From the NCBI GenBank assembly GCA_028673005.1, contig CM054112.1, positions 25,285,624 through 25,349,623 of the forward strand: a stretch of DNA of 64,000 bases. The letters run 5' to 3'. Source of the DNA: Tanypteryx hageni. Taxonomy: Eukaryota > Arthropoda > Insecta > Odonata > Petaluridae. The notes under the pieces were generated by a model that saw nothing but the letters and a program-made list of their open reading frames with translations, had not been told where the DNA came from and searched no databases. The stretch's first letter is position 1. Each line of letters begins with the position of its first letter. Of the stretch, positions 44,520-56,266 are shown piece by piece. The position numbers and the translations under genes were made by a program.

Positions 44520-46439
44520 ACTACCTATGATGATGATATTAAAAGTAAATAGGTTTCGCAAATACAGAGCACAATTTTGTTCAATGTATTAACAAATAAT
44601 TTCAATTTAATGAATATGTAAAAAAATCTTGCAACACAATATTTTACGATTGAAAGGTAACATTTACTTTAATGCCAAATAATAAAGTTAAATATATAAA
44701 TAGCATAAAAGATAAATTAACACTATATGGCTTGTTTCATTTTATATAAATTTATATAATTTATCACTAATATTTTGTACCTGCCAGTCTCATTAAAATT
44801 TTTATTATCATGGGATAATTCTGGAAAACTCATATTTACTTTAAACCAGTGCTGGCAAACGAAAAAAACGATTCTTTACTTTTTTCGTTACAGGCAAAAA
44901 GGCGATTTAATTTTTCGTTACGCTAAAATCTAAATTTCGTTTTCCGTTACGTTTAACGTTTTAACGAAATAATTCGGTAAAAAGAATTGTGCAGTTACTC
45001 TTTTATTTGATTTTTTTATTTCGAGGTTACGTATCCATCTTAAATACGTGCTTCTCATTTAGAATAATAATTTATAGACACTTCTAAATATATGCTGCAG
45101 ACCAGGAACATTTTTAAGATTTCAAAGTACGTATTCGCAACATTTTTCGTTTTTGATGATCATGTATGAAAATTCAAATTTTCACATTCAAAATTTTATA
45201 TTCAAGTTAAAAAACTAAACACATATTTAAGACTAAAATATTAGTTATGCCCTATATTAGAATTTTTACAAGTAACGCAAAAAGTACACTGAGAACCCAG
45301 GGACCCGTAATTAAAGTTAATAAAAGGAACGGTCGGTTGCACCGATTGTAACTCGGAGTACATGCTGCTGCTACAGACCTAAAATTTGGTAGAATGTTCG
45401 GTCATCAGATAAAACTAAAGAGAATTATCTAAATTCCAATATTTGTCCTCTTTAGGGCTCATTTTTGATGTCGTTCTTTCTTTTCATATCCTTCATAAGA
45501 AATATATAGAAATCATGCATAGGTTTACAATATTACATTTCAAGATTAGTTAGATTTTAGATACTAACCCGGAAATAGCTTTATTTTTTATTTAAAAGAA
45601 TAAAGTAAATTATTTATAAGAAGAAATTTGAAACCACTCCAAATTACCATGAATGTAGGTAATTTTTAGAATAAAATAGAAAAATTTGGAATCTTAACAA
45701 TGTGGCTATTCAATTGCTGTCCTGACGAAAAGAATACTATTAAATTTTAATTAATAGCAAAACTATTGTGAAATATTTAATTTAATGCTTTCAGTGGGAT
45801 CTGACTACGTTCATATGAATTTTTTAGTTTAGTCTATTTCCAACGCAGTTGATAAAATTGACGAACCAATTTAAAAAATTCTTTAATTTCAGTTGATTAG
45901 AGGGTTTATCATTTTGATAAGACTTTTGCTCGATAGTTATGAATAAAAATTTTTAGGATCGGAAAATACATAAAATTTAATAAAATGAGGATAAAAGATA
46001 TAGTCGCGTGCCGCCGCAACCTCACCGTAAATCGCGAATCCCAACGCGATCTCTCTTCGCTTTCACTAGCGCGCTCGTGATCTCTTGATCACTCACCGCG
46101 TTTAAGCAACGGAACTGTGTCTCTCGCTCCAATTATAACTAAATGACGTTTAATATTATGTCGCGAACGCCATATCTCAACGTCATGTGTAATATACTTT
46201 ATATATTAGTTTTTAATACTTCTTTTATTTGGCATTTGAATAGAAATACATGTTAAAATTGAAACATTTTCTTCTAAAATAGCTAGCTCCCACTTGCGCT
46301 TGCTTACGTAGTTTTTTTAATAAATACGTTCCATAACAAAATTCCATGATAAAAATTGAAATCTTTATTTCTTTTCGAAGAAAACTGTACGAATTCCGCG
46401 CCAATAGTACAATTCCTTTCTTTTAACACTTAAAGAAAA

Positions 46440-46645
46440 ACGCACTGCATGGTGGATTTCGCATTTCTTATGTAAACTGAATGAGAGGAAAATTTCTGGA
46501 ATCGAACTCGCACCTTCAAATATCAACGAAATATTTTCCTCGACAGGTCGTCCCCAGCGGTCAAAGATATCCACCAAATACCATGAAAATCGGTCAATCG
46601 GTTCAAAAGGTAATAGGGGGACAGAAAGACTGAACGACGAAACAA
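46440..46645 (-). repeat. Dispersed family Z, copy 3, inside the hAT element
   Basis: Minus strand reads tctgtccccctattaccttttg, gattgaccgattttcatgg, gtgcgagttcgattccagaa, then gaaatccaccatgcagtgcg. This is the same order as copy 2 at 29480-29690. A minus-strand frame of 106 codons (46365-46685) covers it but is not shared by the other copies. Confidence 0.5.
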
Positions 46646-46777
46646 GGAGCCTATTTTCCATTCTGAAAAGTACGGTAAAATGCACGATACAATGTTTTTT
46701 CAGAGCATTATTTTGATGCTAGCTTTGAGAACTATAATGACCAAAATTGTCCTTATTTACAGTAAGAACAAGAAATA

Positions 46778-47017
46778 TGAAAAAATTTGAAATAAATACA
46801 GGGGATGTAGAAATGGGAAAAAAGATAGAGATAATGGATAGGGGAAGAGAGAATTGAATTGAATTACGTCTTTATTGGGGCAATATTGAGGCTAAGTCAG
46901 TTTCCTCTTCCACCTAACCCCTAAAGAGAGGAGGGGAGGGTGAGAAAAAGTTTGAAATAAAAACAGGAGATGGAGGAATGGGAAGAAAGAAAGAGGAAAT
47001 GGATAGGGGAAGAGAGA
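46778..47017 (+). repeat. 76-bp direct duplication flanking an 87-bp segment
   Basis: tgaaaaaatttgaaataaat...ggataggggaagagagaa at 46778-46853 is repeated at about 46941-47017. The 87 bp between contain acgtctttattggggcaat and a pyrimidine-rich stretch. It looks like a tandem duplication of about 163 bp or an insertion next to a duplicated purine-rich stretch. Confidence 0.65.
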
Positions 47018-48713
47018 AGGGGGAAGGGAGAGCATGGGGAGGGAAGCAGACAAGTGTGATGTAAACTGAGGGAGTAATAAGACTGCAGGAGGAAGACCTG
47101 TGGGTTAGAGAGAAATGGAAAACGAGCAGAAGCGTAAAAGTTTCGACATTCTATGAGGTTTCATAAAATAGAATTAAATTAAAAATTTATTAAAATTTGG
47201 CACTAGTTTGCAAATAAGAAATAAAATAAAATAACATTCCATTAGGCGCTGCTGAGTTTATCTTAATTCATAAAATCAGATACTCACTTCCTATGCAGAT
47301 GGTGGACATTGCTGTCTTCAGATTCAAACACAGTACCCAATGTTATATAAAACTGCATTTTTTAATATAATGCAGAAGAAAGCCGCCACACAAACTTACT
47401 TGACGTTAATTAATACAAAACAAAATATAAACTTGAAATATGCATGAAAATAGGACTTACTTCTTCAACACTGAATGAACTTCGTTCCTCTTACGGCTGC
47501 CAAAAATTCTCCCTGTGACCGTCTTCGGTAATTTGAAATATACTGATATTGTTAATTAGTCTTCATTTCCAGGGAACAATAACTACCCACTGTTACTATA
47601 AACGTCTCATTATAATAAACAGTATTGACCTCTAACGAACGATGACATCACGTTCGAATTGTATATTCACTTCACCTTTATCAAATACCTTGTTAAGTTA
47701 GACTGACGGGCAGTGGATAGAATTCGATATTGGAGGGGATTATGGGATTGGAACTTGCAGAGTATCGACCTTTAGAAGAGGAAAACCCCCCTCCGGTGTA
47801 ATATCTAAAAGAATGTTTTCGAATCACAAGGTACTGTGGGAGAGGATAGGGAATGGTAGAGGTCCTTAACTACAAGCGGCACATTTATTGAAGCTTCCTT
47901 CCTCATCCTCCACGCTCCTTATCTTGTGGTTCCTGCAGAAGGATGAACACTAGGGAACCTTTCTTTTCACAAATTGAAGGAAAACCCAAAGAACAATCGG
48001 TAGTGGTCAGGATAGCGTTTTTTCGCGACAAGGCGGCAATACTGGTCCAGCGGGGGAAAAGCAAGACCGGGGAAAGGGATTTTAGGCCACTTTCCCTTGC
48101 TCAAGACACGCCGCCTGGGACGAATGCCACTAGAACATAACCTTTACCATCTGTTAACGAAATAACGAAATTTATTTTTTCGTTTTCGTTACGTTTTCCG
48201 TTACAGCTATTTGAAAAATTTTGTTAACGTTTTTCATTACGTTAATCCAAAATAATTCCGTTATTTCGTTACGTTACGTGTAACGTTTTCCAGCACTGCT
48301 TTAAACACACATAGAATAATGATATCGATTGTTTTAACATCAAGGTTGTTTCGTTCTTCGGTCCATACAAAATTTATTTTCGAAACAGTCTTTCTACATG
48401 TACATTATGTGCCTGAAACACAAACCAAAAGCCACACAATTTCTTTATTTCTGTGGTATGCTCTTGAATTTCAATGCCGAAAAATAGGAATACCACCTAT
48501 CGTAACAAGGTTTAATAAGCAGTTTTTGTATTTTACAATTTAATGTGATTCCGATTAAACACATTTATGACATTTTTGTGTCGAGGAGATTTTGTAAGGC
48601 AGAAACAAAAAATCCTGGACAAATGGGTGTTCCGAAGAACTGTAACGGGACAACGGGACGTTAAGTTAAAATCCGGGAAAGTCCCGGAATTTCCGGGACG
48701 TCTGATCACCCTA

Positions 48714-48938
48714 GCTTAGTTACGTCTTAATAACGCTCCTTTATATTTTCTTAATTGTTGGGGCTTTGTGGCTATATCCAATATCAGAAGACTGTGGTCT
48801 GAGTTTATTTCTGTTCTTTTTCAAGTTTAAAATTTTCTGTTCCTTAAAATATTTATTATCATGTAACCTATTTGGAATTTTTAGAAATATTACAGGTATG
48901 GAGAAAGTCACGTGGTGGCCACATCAGATTTTTAAAAA
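48714..48938 (+). repeat. Family X composite copy X2, right part
   Basis: Resumes gcttagttacgtcttaataacgctcc exactly where X2 was interrupted at 42271 and runs through ggctatatccaatatcag, atttttagaaatattacaggtatggagaaagtc, to ccacatcagattttt. Confidence 0.85.
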
Positions 48939-51900
48939 TTGAATGACCATCGATCAATGTTGTTGAGGTGTGAGAAAAATCCACAACGGAAATTCTCATC
49001 GAGAAAATACCTTGATTACGAAATTCTAAATAAAGCGGCTCTCATTGTGAAATCCAACTGCCAAAATTCCAACCGGATAATATAGAGAGTTTAAAGATAT
49101 TTTTACCCAAAGTTTTTTTTGGCTCTATCTGCAAATTGCTGATACTTTTTGTGGGTGTTTCATTTTGCAATGTCAGACAAGGGCGTTTTCACTTTCGTCA
49201 TCGACCTAAAAACAAAGTAGTGGAGCAATTTTTAATTTGGAAGCGACCTCAGACACTTTTAATCGTATAGGGACGGATTAAACCAGGAAAAATAAACAGC
49301 GATCATAAAAAAGTTTTTATAACGTCAAACGTCACTCTCACGTTTTTATTATCTCGCGAAAATTATAGGTTTGCCCGTTCTACGAAAATATGTCAAAGGT
49401 AAAATTCTTGGAGTCGCCTTTTAACTAAATGGTTGAGAGCCTAGATATTTCATGTTAATTTAAATCTCAGGTAAATCCAAGTTAGTAGTATATGATATTA
49501 GATACGAGAATCGCGGCTAAATATTCCTTTTCAGTTTAGAACAGGTTTAAAAAGGTATAAATTATTAAGCAATAGCTTATGAGTGTAGATGAAGAATAAG
49601 TTCTCCTATTTAGTCAAAATCTGGGAGAAAAACATCTTCTGTTTTCATCATAGGGGTGTGACTTATTAAATCCTAAGAACCTTCTATTAATATCAGACTC
49701 GAATCAAGTTTTGTTACTATGTACAACAGAAATGGGTAAATAATAATGGTACAATGAAAACATTTATGTCAAGCATTACACAACTCTATAAAAATCATGT
49801 TTGAATAACCTTTTATAAGCTTGCTTGATATTTATCAAATTCAAATTTCTTAAAAGGCTAAATGAAAGCATTTTTCTTTACTGAAATATCATTATTATAT
49901 CTAACTTAGCAGGGAATATTTTTGTTCCCTTCTGTCGCTATCTATCGCATCCGAATTGAACTGTTTTAAAGAAAAATTAATAATGTCACTTATTCTATTC
50001 TTTTTTTCTAAATCGCTCTTTTGTTTACCTCGACAACCGATAGTTGTGAGAAACAAAATCAATATAAATAATTATTGTTAAAATATTTTATTTATTGTTA
50101 AAAATTTTAATTCCGTTTTTTATTAATTTGAGCCCATCATTTTTGACGGGCAATTTTGCTTGTTTTGATCATTTTCTAAATCTGATACTATGCATACCGA
50201 ATCAACGTTACCATTCGTTAATTGACTTTAATTTAAGTATTATATTGATCATGACCTAACATGCCATTCAAAAACTTAGTTTATAGTTTCTTAAATGTTA
50301 TCTGTGTCAAAAAGGTGTCTTCTATGCGAATGGAATAGAATAGTTTGGCAATCTGCGAAAGCAGGCCTTTCGATTCTGTGACTAGTTCCCATATCCTAAA
50401 TTGGTAAAATGATTATCAGAAATTTTATTCTTACTGCCTATAAATAAATATTTACTGAATTTTTTTATCTACTGAATAATAATATGTAAAATGAATGAAA
50501 AAAATCGGGGGGAAAGAAATTCAGTCTCTTTAAGAATTTTACGCAATATTACTCTAAATCAATACGAATTTGGCTGTATTAATTGCTGCTTTCCTGCATT
50601 CCATTCCGGGAAACAGTCAATAAATTCAGAGGCGCGACTGAGATTCCGATTTCCCACCAACCTATCGAAAGAAGATTGCTGATTCCTTTCGGACGACCTT
50701 GAAGTTTCTAAAAACAAAAGGCGATCGAGTCTTTTTGTTACCCAACAATTCGAAAAATGAAGTCGGGGACAGTAGATATCTCAAGTTGGCAGTCGAAAAC
50801 CTAAAAAAAATAATAAGAAGGGAGACGTCACCGAAATTTCTAACCCATTTTTTCCTCCGATTAGAGAACGGACTATTTTAAGGGATTTCCGATTTCACTT
50901 ACCTCGCCCCTTTTTCTTTCTCGTTTCATTCATTAGATTTTCGGATTCATTCATTCAAGCACCAATTTTCAAGAGGGCTCCGAAATTCCTTAAATGGAAT
51001 CGAACATTAATGTACCGAATTCGACAAACTCGAAGAATCGGGAGAATTCGGTTTCGATCCCTATAAGGCCGTGTAATGATCGTGTTTGGCCGCGGCGTCA
51101 TTTAATTGCCAACTTCCTACAAATTCCTCTTGGAGGCTATTGGTCGCCCACTCGGAATACGATCGCAGGATTCAGCTTCCCATGATGCCCTTCTTTGGCA
51201 TCCAGTCCCTCCGCGCTAATTTTCGTTATTTGCTCTCCTCTCATTGGCTTAGTTCTCCCAATCACTCTTCGCCGTGACGAATATTTTGACGGTTAAAAAA
51301 ATACAATGCTAAGATGGCATTTTCGGATAACTTATGATATATTTTGCTGGTATGATAAGACAATTTTATCATCTTTGAATCTTAAAACTCGTTTTACTTA
51401 GGGTACTGAGTTTAGCAGCGTATAGATTACCTTAAAAATGCATAGAAAATTTTTAAATCTTAATTTTCACTACGATTACTCGAAAGTGTCGCGATTTTTT
51501 TTTGTGTTTAGAATTACTCTCTCCGAAATAATTAGATAATTTTATGTGGTTGCGAAGAGTGTACTCCGTTTCTTTAAAAATTAGTTATTTGATCAAAAGG
51601 TGGTGATTAAGAAGAAATATTTATGAGAAAAAAACATTTTTTCTGGGCTTGAAGAACGTTTATTATTATTCTGTTTACTCCACAGTATATGTGAACAAAC
51701 GGCCATTTGCTATGCCAGTCATTCAAAAATGTCTAGAGAAGAAATTGTTTATATTATCATTTTCATTGCGTAACGTAAAATGTATGGATACAAATATTTT
51801 AAATCGCGTAAAGTATACGTAATTTTGGGGTGAGTGTCGCGTTCGCCGTGGTATTACTAAGGTGAGGTAATTCTGCAATCCTATTGTTTCTGTCTCTTCA

Positions 51901-52560
51901 GAAGGAAATGCTTGACGCAACACAGATTGGCGCAAATCTCGACGTATTTGCAAAAAAATCGCTTTGGGTAACTGGCTACCGTGTGGCTTTTTCGCCAGGA
52001 AAGTTGTTCGCACAATTTCACGCTAACTTACCGATGAATATTGGTATCATTCTTCTGAGTGTAGCAGTCCTCAAGTCGGATTTCTCTCTTTCACTAGCTC
52101 ATTTCCTCTGCTGCGGTCCACCGTGAGAGAGCAAGCAGTGGAGCATGGAGGTCATCGGATATACCCACGTTGAACACGAACGGAATAGAACGTTCTCTTT
52201 TGCCATCATTTATATAAGCGCCTTAGAAATGCAATTTTCTTGAAATACCTTTATATTTAGATTCATCGGGAATACGATCGTGTTTTTTTTGTTGAATGTA
52301 ATATGTACCAGTATTCATAGCAGTCGGCGACATGCGCAGAAATTTTTTCCTCGCCTTATTTGATTTGAACCATTACGTCAAATTATTGATTGATTATAAT
52401 GCTCTGTCGAATAATTTATTATCTCGAAAAATCCAGAGTCTTATGCTTCAGTTATTTTTCCATTTTGTTAGTGATTACCCATGAATGTGAAGTGTAAAAA
52501 ACTATAGCAGAAAACAAAAACTAGGCTACTCCTACGAAAAAAATGTATAGGAAGAGTAAG
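48939..52560. other. Unique non-coding DNA
   Basis: AT-rich. Frames at 50491-50881, 50994-51277, 51723-52013 and 51884-52126 show no recognisable domain, and I see no splice-supported exon. About 50990-51290 and 51830-52160 are somewhat more GC-rich. Confidence 0.45.
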
Positions 52561-52561
52561 A

Positions 52562-52640
52562 CGAAAGGGCCTTTTGTACTGTATTCATTAGACATGAGGG
52601 TAATATATGAAAGACGGTTGAGTTCAACGGTGTAGAAGTG
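52562..52640 (+). repeat. Family Y fragment
   Basis: gggccttttgtactgtattcattagacatgagggtaatatatgaaagacggttgagttca matches aaggaacttttgtactgtatttattaggcatgacgataatatagggaagaaggctgagttca at about 55518-55578 inside the hAT derivative there. Confidence 0.6.
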
Positions 52641-52784
52641 AATACGTATACTCGAATCTAGTTGGAGTGAGACTCTTGAAGTGTGAACACGTTAATCCGT
52701 GAAGATTATCAGAAAAGCCAGAATTTTTTTGTGTCCGTGAGGTATAAAAATATATTTTATTCTTTATTTTTACATTATAAAATA

Positions 52785-53215
52785 CTAGCCGGCGCGTGAC
52801 GCCAGGCGTCGCAAGTAATTTCATTGTACTTAATATTAAGCATATTAATTTAAAAATTCAGACAACTATTAATAACATTTCAATTTATAAAAGTTTACTC
52901 AAAAACTTCTCGATAAACAATATTTATCACTTAATTTTGTTTACTTGATTAACTTTTTATTGCGTCTTGCCTTCGTACTCTTGACATGGCCACCTAGAGT
53001 TGTCCATGCACGAAAACTTGATTTTTCAGTAGAAAACCGACGCGGTCAAAAGTTTGCGCCTGACTTTTCATTGGCACGTCGATTCCTTGTATAATTTCTT
53101 TGATAGTCTCGTCGAGGCCGTTCCTTCGTATTTGATATCGTCGGTTCCATTTTGAGAAATAATAAGAATGTTTTTTTGTCCAGAAGTTCAAGGCTTTTTG
53201 AAGTCAGGTACCTAA
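52785..53215 (-). mobile_element. Helitron 3' end with helicase relic
   Basis: On the minus strand the helicase C-terminus is followed by about 170 bp of AT-rich sequence, a GC-rich hairpin (GACGC-CTG-GCGTC, 52798-52810 region) and the terminus CTAG (52785-52788) followed by T. This matches Helitron 3' ends (hairpin, then CTRR, host T). The 5' end (TC start) was not found, and the element appears truncated near 53215. Confidence 0.65.
52950..53191 (-). pseudogene. Helitron Rep/Pif1-like helicase C-terminal fragment
   Basis: Minus-strand translation gives SQAQTFDRVGFLLKNQVFVHGQL, then a TAG stop, then VAMSRVR continuing in the same frame. SQGQTFDRVG and VFSHGQLYVA-SRVR are the last two conserved helicase motifs of Helitron (Pif1-family) proteins; here the Tyr codon has become TAG and one Gly is Ala. 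Upstream residues (about 53100-53191) only partly resemble the expected RRQFPIRL region, so the frame is probably disrupted there too. The Rep/HUH domain and the other helicase motifs are absent. Confidence 0.72.
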
Positions 53216-53286
53216 TTTAAATGTAATTGAATTTAATATTAATTTTACATGATTGTTACACTAGTCGGCAAAATTTTTTAAGGCTT

Positions 53287-54529
53287 ACAAGGAGAGGTTG
53301 CCAAAATTGTTAAACGGATTTTAACGAAACTTTTATAGATAAAAATTTAACGAAAATAAGCAGGTACGTGTTTCGGATTTTTGTCCCATGCTGCCTCGTT
53401 TTCGAGAAATTAATATTTTTAAAACGTTATTTTACGCTGATTTCAATATTCAGATACACATAATTCTAACGTATGAAAGATTTTTAAAACACGAATTTAC
53501 GCCACTTTCAATAATTAATCAATAATATGGTGGTAAGGGTGGTGGTGGTGAGGGTGGTGATGGTGAGGGCAGTGGTGGTGAGGGTGGTGGTGGTCGAGGT
53601 GGTGTGGGTGGTGGTGGTGGTGAGGGTTGTGGTGGTGGTGGTCAGGGTGAGGCACGCACGCACCACGCAATCTGGTGCCTTACTTAAATATATGTATAAA
53701 TAAATGTAAATTTAACCAACCAGGATCGATTTTACCCTATCTAAATATTCTACCTATTAGTACAGTATGCTATTTGAGATGATAACATCAGCGTTAGTCA
53801 TAAAATCAGAACTTCCTTTTATATAACACATTATCGTCAAATCCTGTTAAATTTCAACGGTAAATCTAGAAGGGTAATATCTTATTGCGTATTTTTAGCG
53901 AGGGGAAAGGAACATGGATTAAAACAACAAGTCCTCGGGATTTAACAATGTCATTGTCGTCAAACTATTAATAGTTAAAACTTCAAATTTTGTCTATTGA
54001 TGGGAATAAACGTGAAGTGCGAGCGATTTCGGATCGAAGACGAAAAAAGACTGTAAGAATAAGAAACCTTGATCATTCTTCTTTAAAACTATGCAGGTCC
54101 GAAGTTTGTATGTTAATTTGTCGAATTTATATAAGAAAATGAACGATAGCCTGCACTATGAAAACTCAATCTTTTATGTATTTTCTAATGTTTTTTTTTC
54201 GTTTTTAAAAGTTAGATGGCTTTGATAAAAGTTTTTAAAGCACCAAAATCTTACGGCTTGCTAAATGCACCTACGTACCACTTTGTTATCTCGTATGGCT
54301 TAAAAGTTATGACAATTTAAAAGCGCGACGGATTACTTTCATACGTTATGCTTATGCGTATCTGGATATTGAAATCGGCGTAAAATAACGTTTTAAAAAT
54401 ATTAATTTCTCGAAAACGAGGCAGCATGGGACAAAAATCCGAAACACGTATCTGCTTATTTTTGATAAATTTTTATCTGTAAAAGTTTCGTTAAAATCCA
54501 TTTGCCAATTTTCGCAACCTCTCCTTGTT
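53287..54529. mobile_element. Element with long (about 205 bp) terminal inverted repeats and TTA flanks
   Basis: The left arm 53288-53490 and the right arm 54335-54528 are inverted copies, about 90% identical, starting CAAGGAGAGGTTGC and including ttttaacgaaacttttayagataaaa, gtgtttcggatttttgtccc and atgctgcctcgttttcgaga. TTA borders both ends (53285-53287 and 54528-54530), compatible with a 3-bp duplication of the kind made by PIF/Harbinger elements. The 840-bp interior has a GGT-rich minisatellite and no transposase. Confidence 0.75.
53528..53652 (+). repeat. GGTGGTGAG-type minisatellite
   Basis: Irregular tandem GGT/GAG/GTG units (ggtggtgagggtggtgatgg...), about 125 bp, inside the long-TIR element. 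Ends at gcacgcacgcacc. Confidence 0.9.
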
Positions 54530-55133
54530 AGTTTAATCTAAAAATGTTGGTTATTTTTGTTTCAGTAACTTAATATAGATATAAACACGTTTTTTTAAAT
54601 TTGCTTTAGTTGACTATTGACTTTCAAAGTTTTAATAATTTGAAATTAATAACAAAATATTTTTAACCTAAGATTGAAAATTAATACATTTATTTTTACC
54701 TATTATTTAAAAATTTTCTTTCAGTTTAAAAAACATATCTTGATAAATAATTTTTTACATTTTTACTACTTTATTAAGGAAAAGGTAAGGTATCATCATT
54801 ATTATAAGATAAATAAAATCATATTATAACGTGTAAATATTAAAATAAGGGACTTCTGAAAAACGTTCATTAATACTAAAGATAGTTTTTCGTAATGCAC
54901 GATCACTATTATAAGAAGCTATAAATTCACTAAACATTTCTCAACTTATATTTTTCTATATCTTAAGTTCAGTCAACAGTTAAGGTAACTAAAGCAATTG
55001 TTTACAAACATCCCAGTAGTCAAGGATCAAGTATGTTTGCATATACCTATATAGAGATAAGCGCCTTATTAATATAGTATGATGTTATGCTTGTATATTA
55101 TTCTTTATTCCGTATTGGTACATATGCAGGGCC
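54530..55133. other. No recognisable feature
   Basis: Very AT-rich sequence. Confidence 0.45.
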
Positions 55134-55333
55134 GGATTTATAAATCACGCGCCCCTATTCAAAGCATTAAGACTTTCGTGTTTTCCATAAAAATGAACTA
55201 TTAAGCCTTACGTACTCACGTATATAACATTTAGTTCGCGAAAGTTAGGATTTCTTAAGAGTAATTAACATAATGTTTATATAATTTTTTTACTACGTGT
55301 ACTATAATGACCGCATTACTCTAACGCCAACGC

Positions 55334-56266
55334 CAGGGGCGTAACTACTATGCAGACAGGTACTCCACCGAGCCCGCGATGCCGGCCTAAGCGTTTTTTA
55401 TAAGTCATTACTAAAATACTTATTTTTCCACCCACTGCAAAAAGAACCTAGCAGACCGTTTGATTTAAACGTTTTTCCTTGAGATCAATCTGGATCCATC
55501 AGACCCATATGGAAGTCGAAAGGAACTTTTGTACTGTATTTATTAGGCATGACGATAATATAGGGAAGAAGGCTGAGTTCAGCCCCTATTCAAAGCATCC
55601 CAACTTTCGTGTTTTCCATAAGAAATGAAGTATTAAGCCATACGTACTAAATATCTATATGTCATTTGCGAAAGCTACGATTTCTCACAGGTGATTGACA
55701 GAAATTTAATACAAATTATTTTTACCACACGAACATACCCTGCCATCCACCAATAAGATGACTTTCAGGGTATCATGTAGATGTAGACGAACAGTAATCA
55801 TCGCATTACTAGAGCGCGAACGTCCCTAAGCATATTCCTACCTAATGGGAAATCCATCCCAGTACACATCTGCGTTTTAGAAGAAAATGCTTTCAAAAGA
55901 ACCGGGAAATCGGGAAATTCCTAAGTAAGAAAATATTTAGTTTATTAATTACGTATCGAGATACACTGCAATCATATTTATTGTTTATCCTATTTATTTA
56001 GATGAAAAAGCATAATTCAGGTACAACTAGCGTAGCGGCGAAAAAGACAAGGAAAGAAAATTAGAAGAACTCAAAAAGAGAAACAAAAAAATCATCTCAT
56101 TTAAAATGCCTAATCACTTGTAAATAAAACTATATATTAAATAGTGCATTTTTTTCATTTATATCAACATTTATGAAGTGAATGTAGGATGATTTTAGTA
56201 TGGTTATTTAAGGGGGCCCGTTCAAAACTTTCGTGGGGAGGTCAGGAATTTGTAGTTACGTCACTG
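55334..56266. mobile_element. 933-bp hAT derivative with perfect 8-bp TSD
   Basis: Target duplication gccaacgc at 55326-55333 and 56267-56274. Ends CAGGGGCGTAACTAC and, inward from the right, CAGTGACGTAACTAC. The interior includes a Y-family copy and, near 56003-56110, the start of a transposase frame. A tiny extra insertion (about 51 bp, 55736-55786) is flanked by acgaaca on both sides. Non-autonomous. Confidence 0.85.
56003..56108 (+). pseudogene. N-terminal stub of a hAT (ZMYM1-like) transposase
   Basis: ATG at about 56003 gives MKKHNSGTTSVAAKKTRKEN then stop. In another frame the sequence continues KLEELKKRNKKIISFKMP. This MK-SG...KK-EEL-K style is the usual start of ZMYM1-like hAT transposases found in animals. 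Everything downstream (zinc finger, catalytic core, dimerisation region) is absent. A parallel stub lies in the outer copy near 56562 (MKKDNVNKAS). The family assignment rests on a short, charged stretch. Confidence 0.4.

Larger units (their letters stand above)
42408..44535 (+). mobile_element. RTE-clade LINE copy 2, degenerate
   Basis: Bounded by the 10-bp target duplication atattaaaag at 42398-42407 and 44536-44545. 5'-truncated, ending in a TGATGATG tail. Related to copy 1 throughout (e.g. RRKWKNVNSEEG, YADD, LYGAE-WT) but older, with many stops and frame breaks. It extends slightly further 5' than copy 1 (WDLEKLKERQDVVS region from about 42453). Confidence 0.87.
44847..48298. mobile_element. 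Non-autonomous hAT element with perfect 8-bp TSD
   Basis: Target duplication ctttaaac at 44839-44846 and 48299-48306. Inverted ends CAGTGCTGGCAAACG and CAGTGCTGGAAAACG. About 150 bp at each end is filled with cgttacg / taacgaaa motifs in opposite orientation, probable transposase binding sites. The 3452-bp interior has no recognisable transposase: frames at 46365-46685 and 47943-48140 are not homologous to hAT proteins. The interior includes a GC-rich patch (45990-46160), a family Z copy (46440-46645) and a local duplication (46778-47017). Confidence 0.88.
42272..48713. mobile_element. hAT-type element inserted in X2, itself carrying two insertions
   Basis: Ends TAGGGTGACCAGC on the left and CTGATCACCCTA on the right. 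The flanks gctagtt (42265-42271) and gcttagtt (48714-48721) correspond to the intact X sequence gcttagtt, i.e. an 8-bp duplication with one base lost. Subterminal ccgggac/ccgggat motifs repeat near both ends (42300-42362 and 48608-48700). Its own sequence is only 42272-42407, 44536-44846 and 48299-48713 (about 0.86 kb) and has no transposase, so it is a non-autonomous hAT. Confidence 0.8.

Noticed and set aside
46365..46685. 106-codon minus frame inside the hAT as a possible transposase
   Set aside because: It coincides with a family Z repeat and lacks hAT motifs; the frame is not kept in other Z copies.
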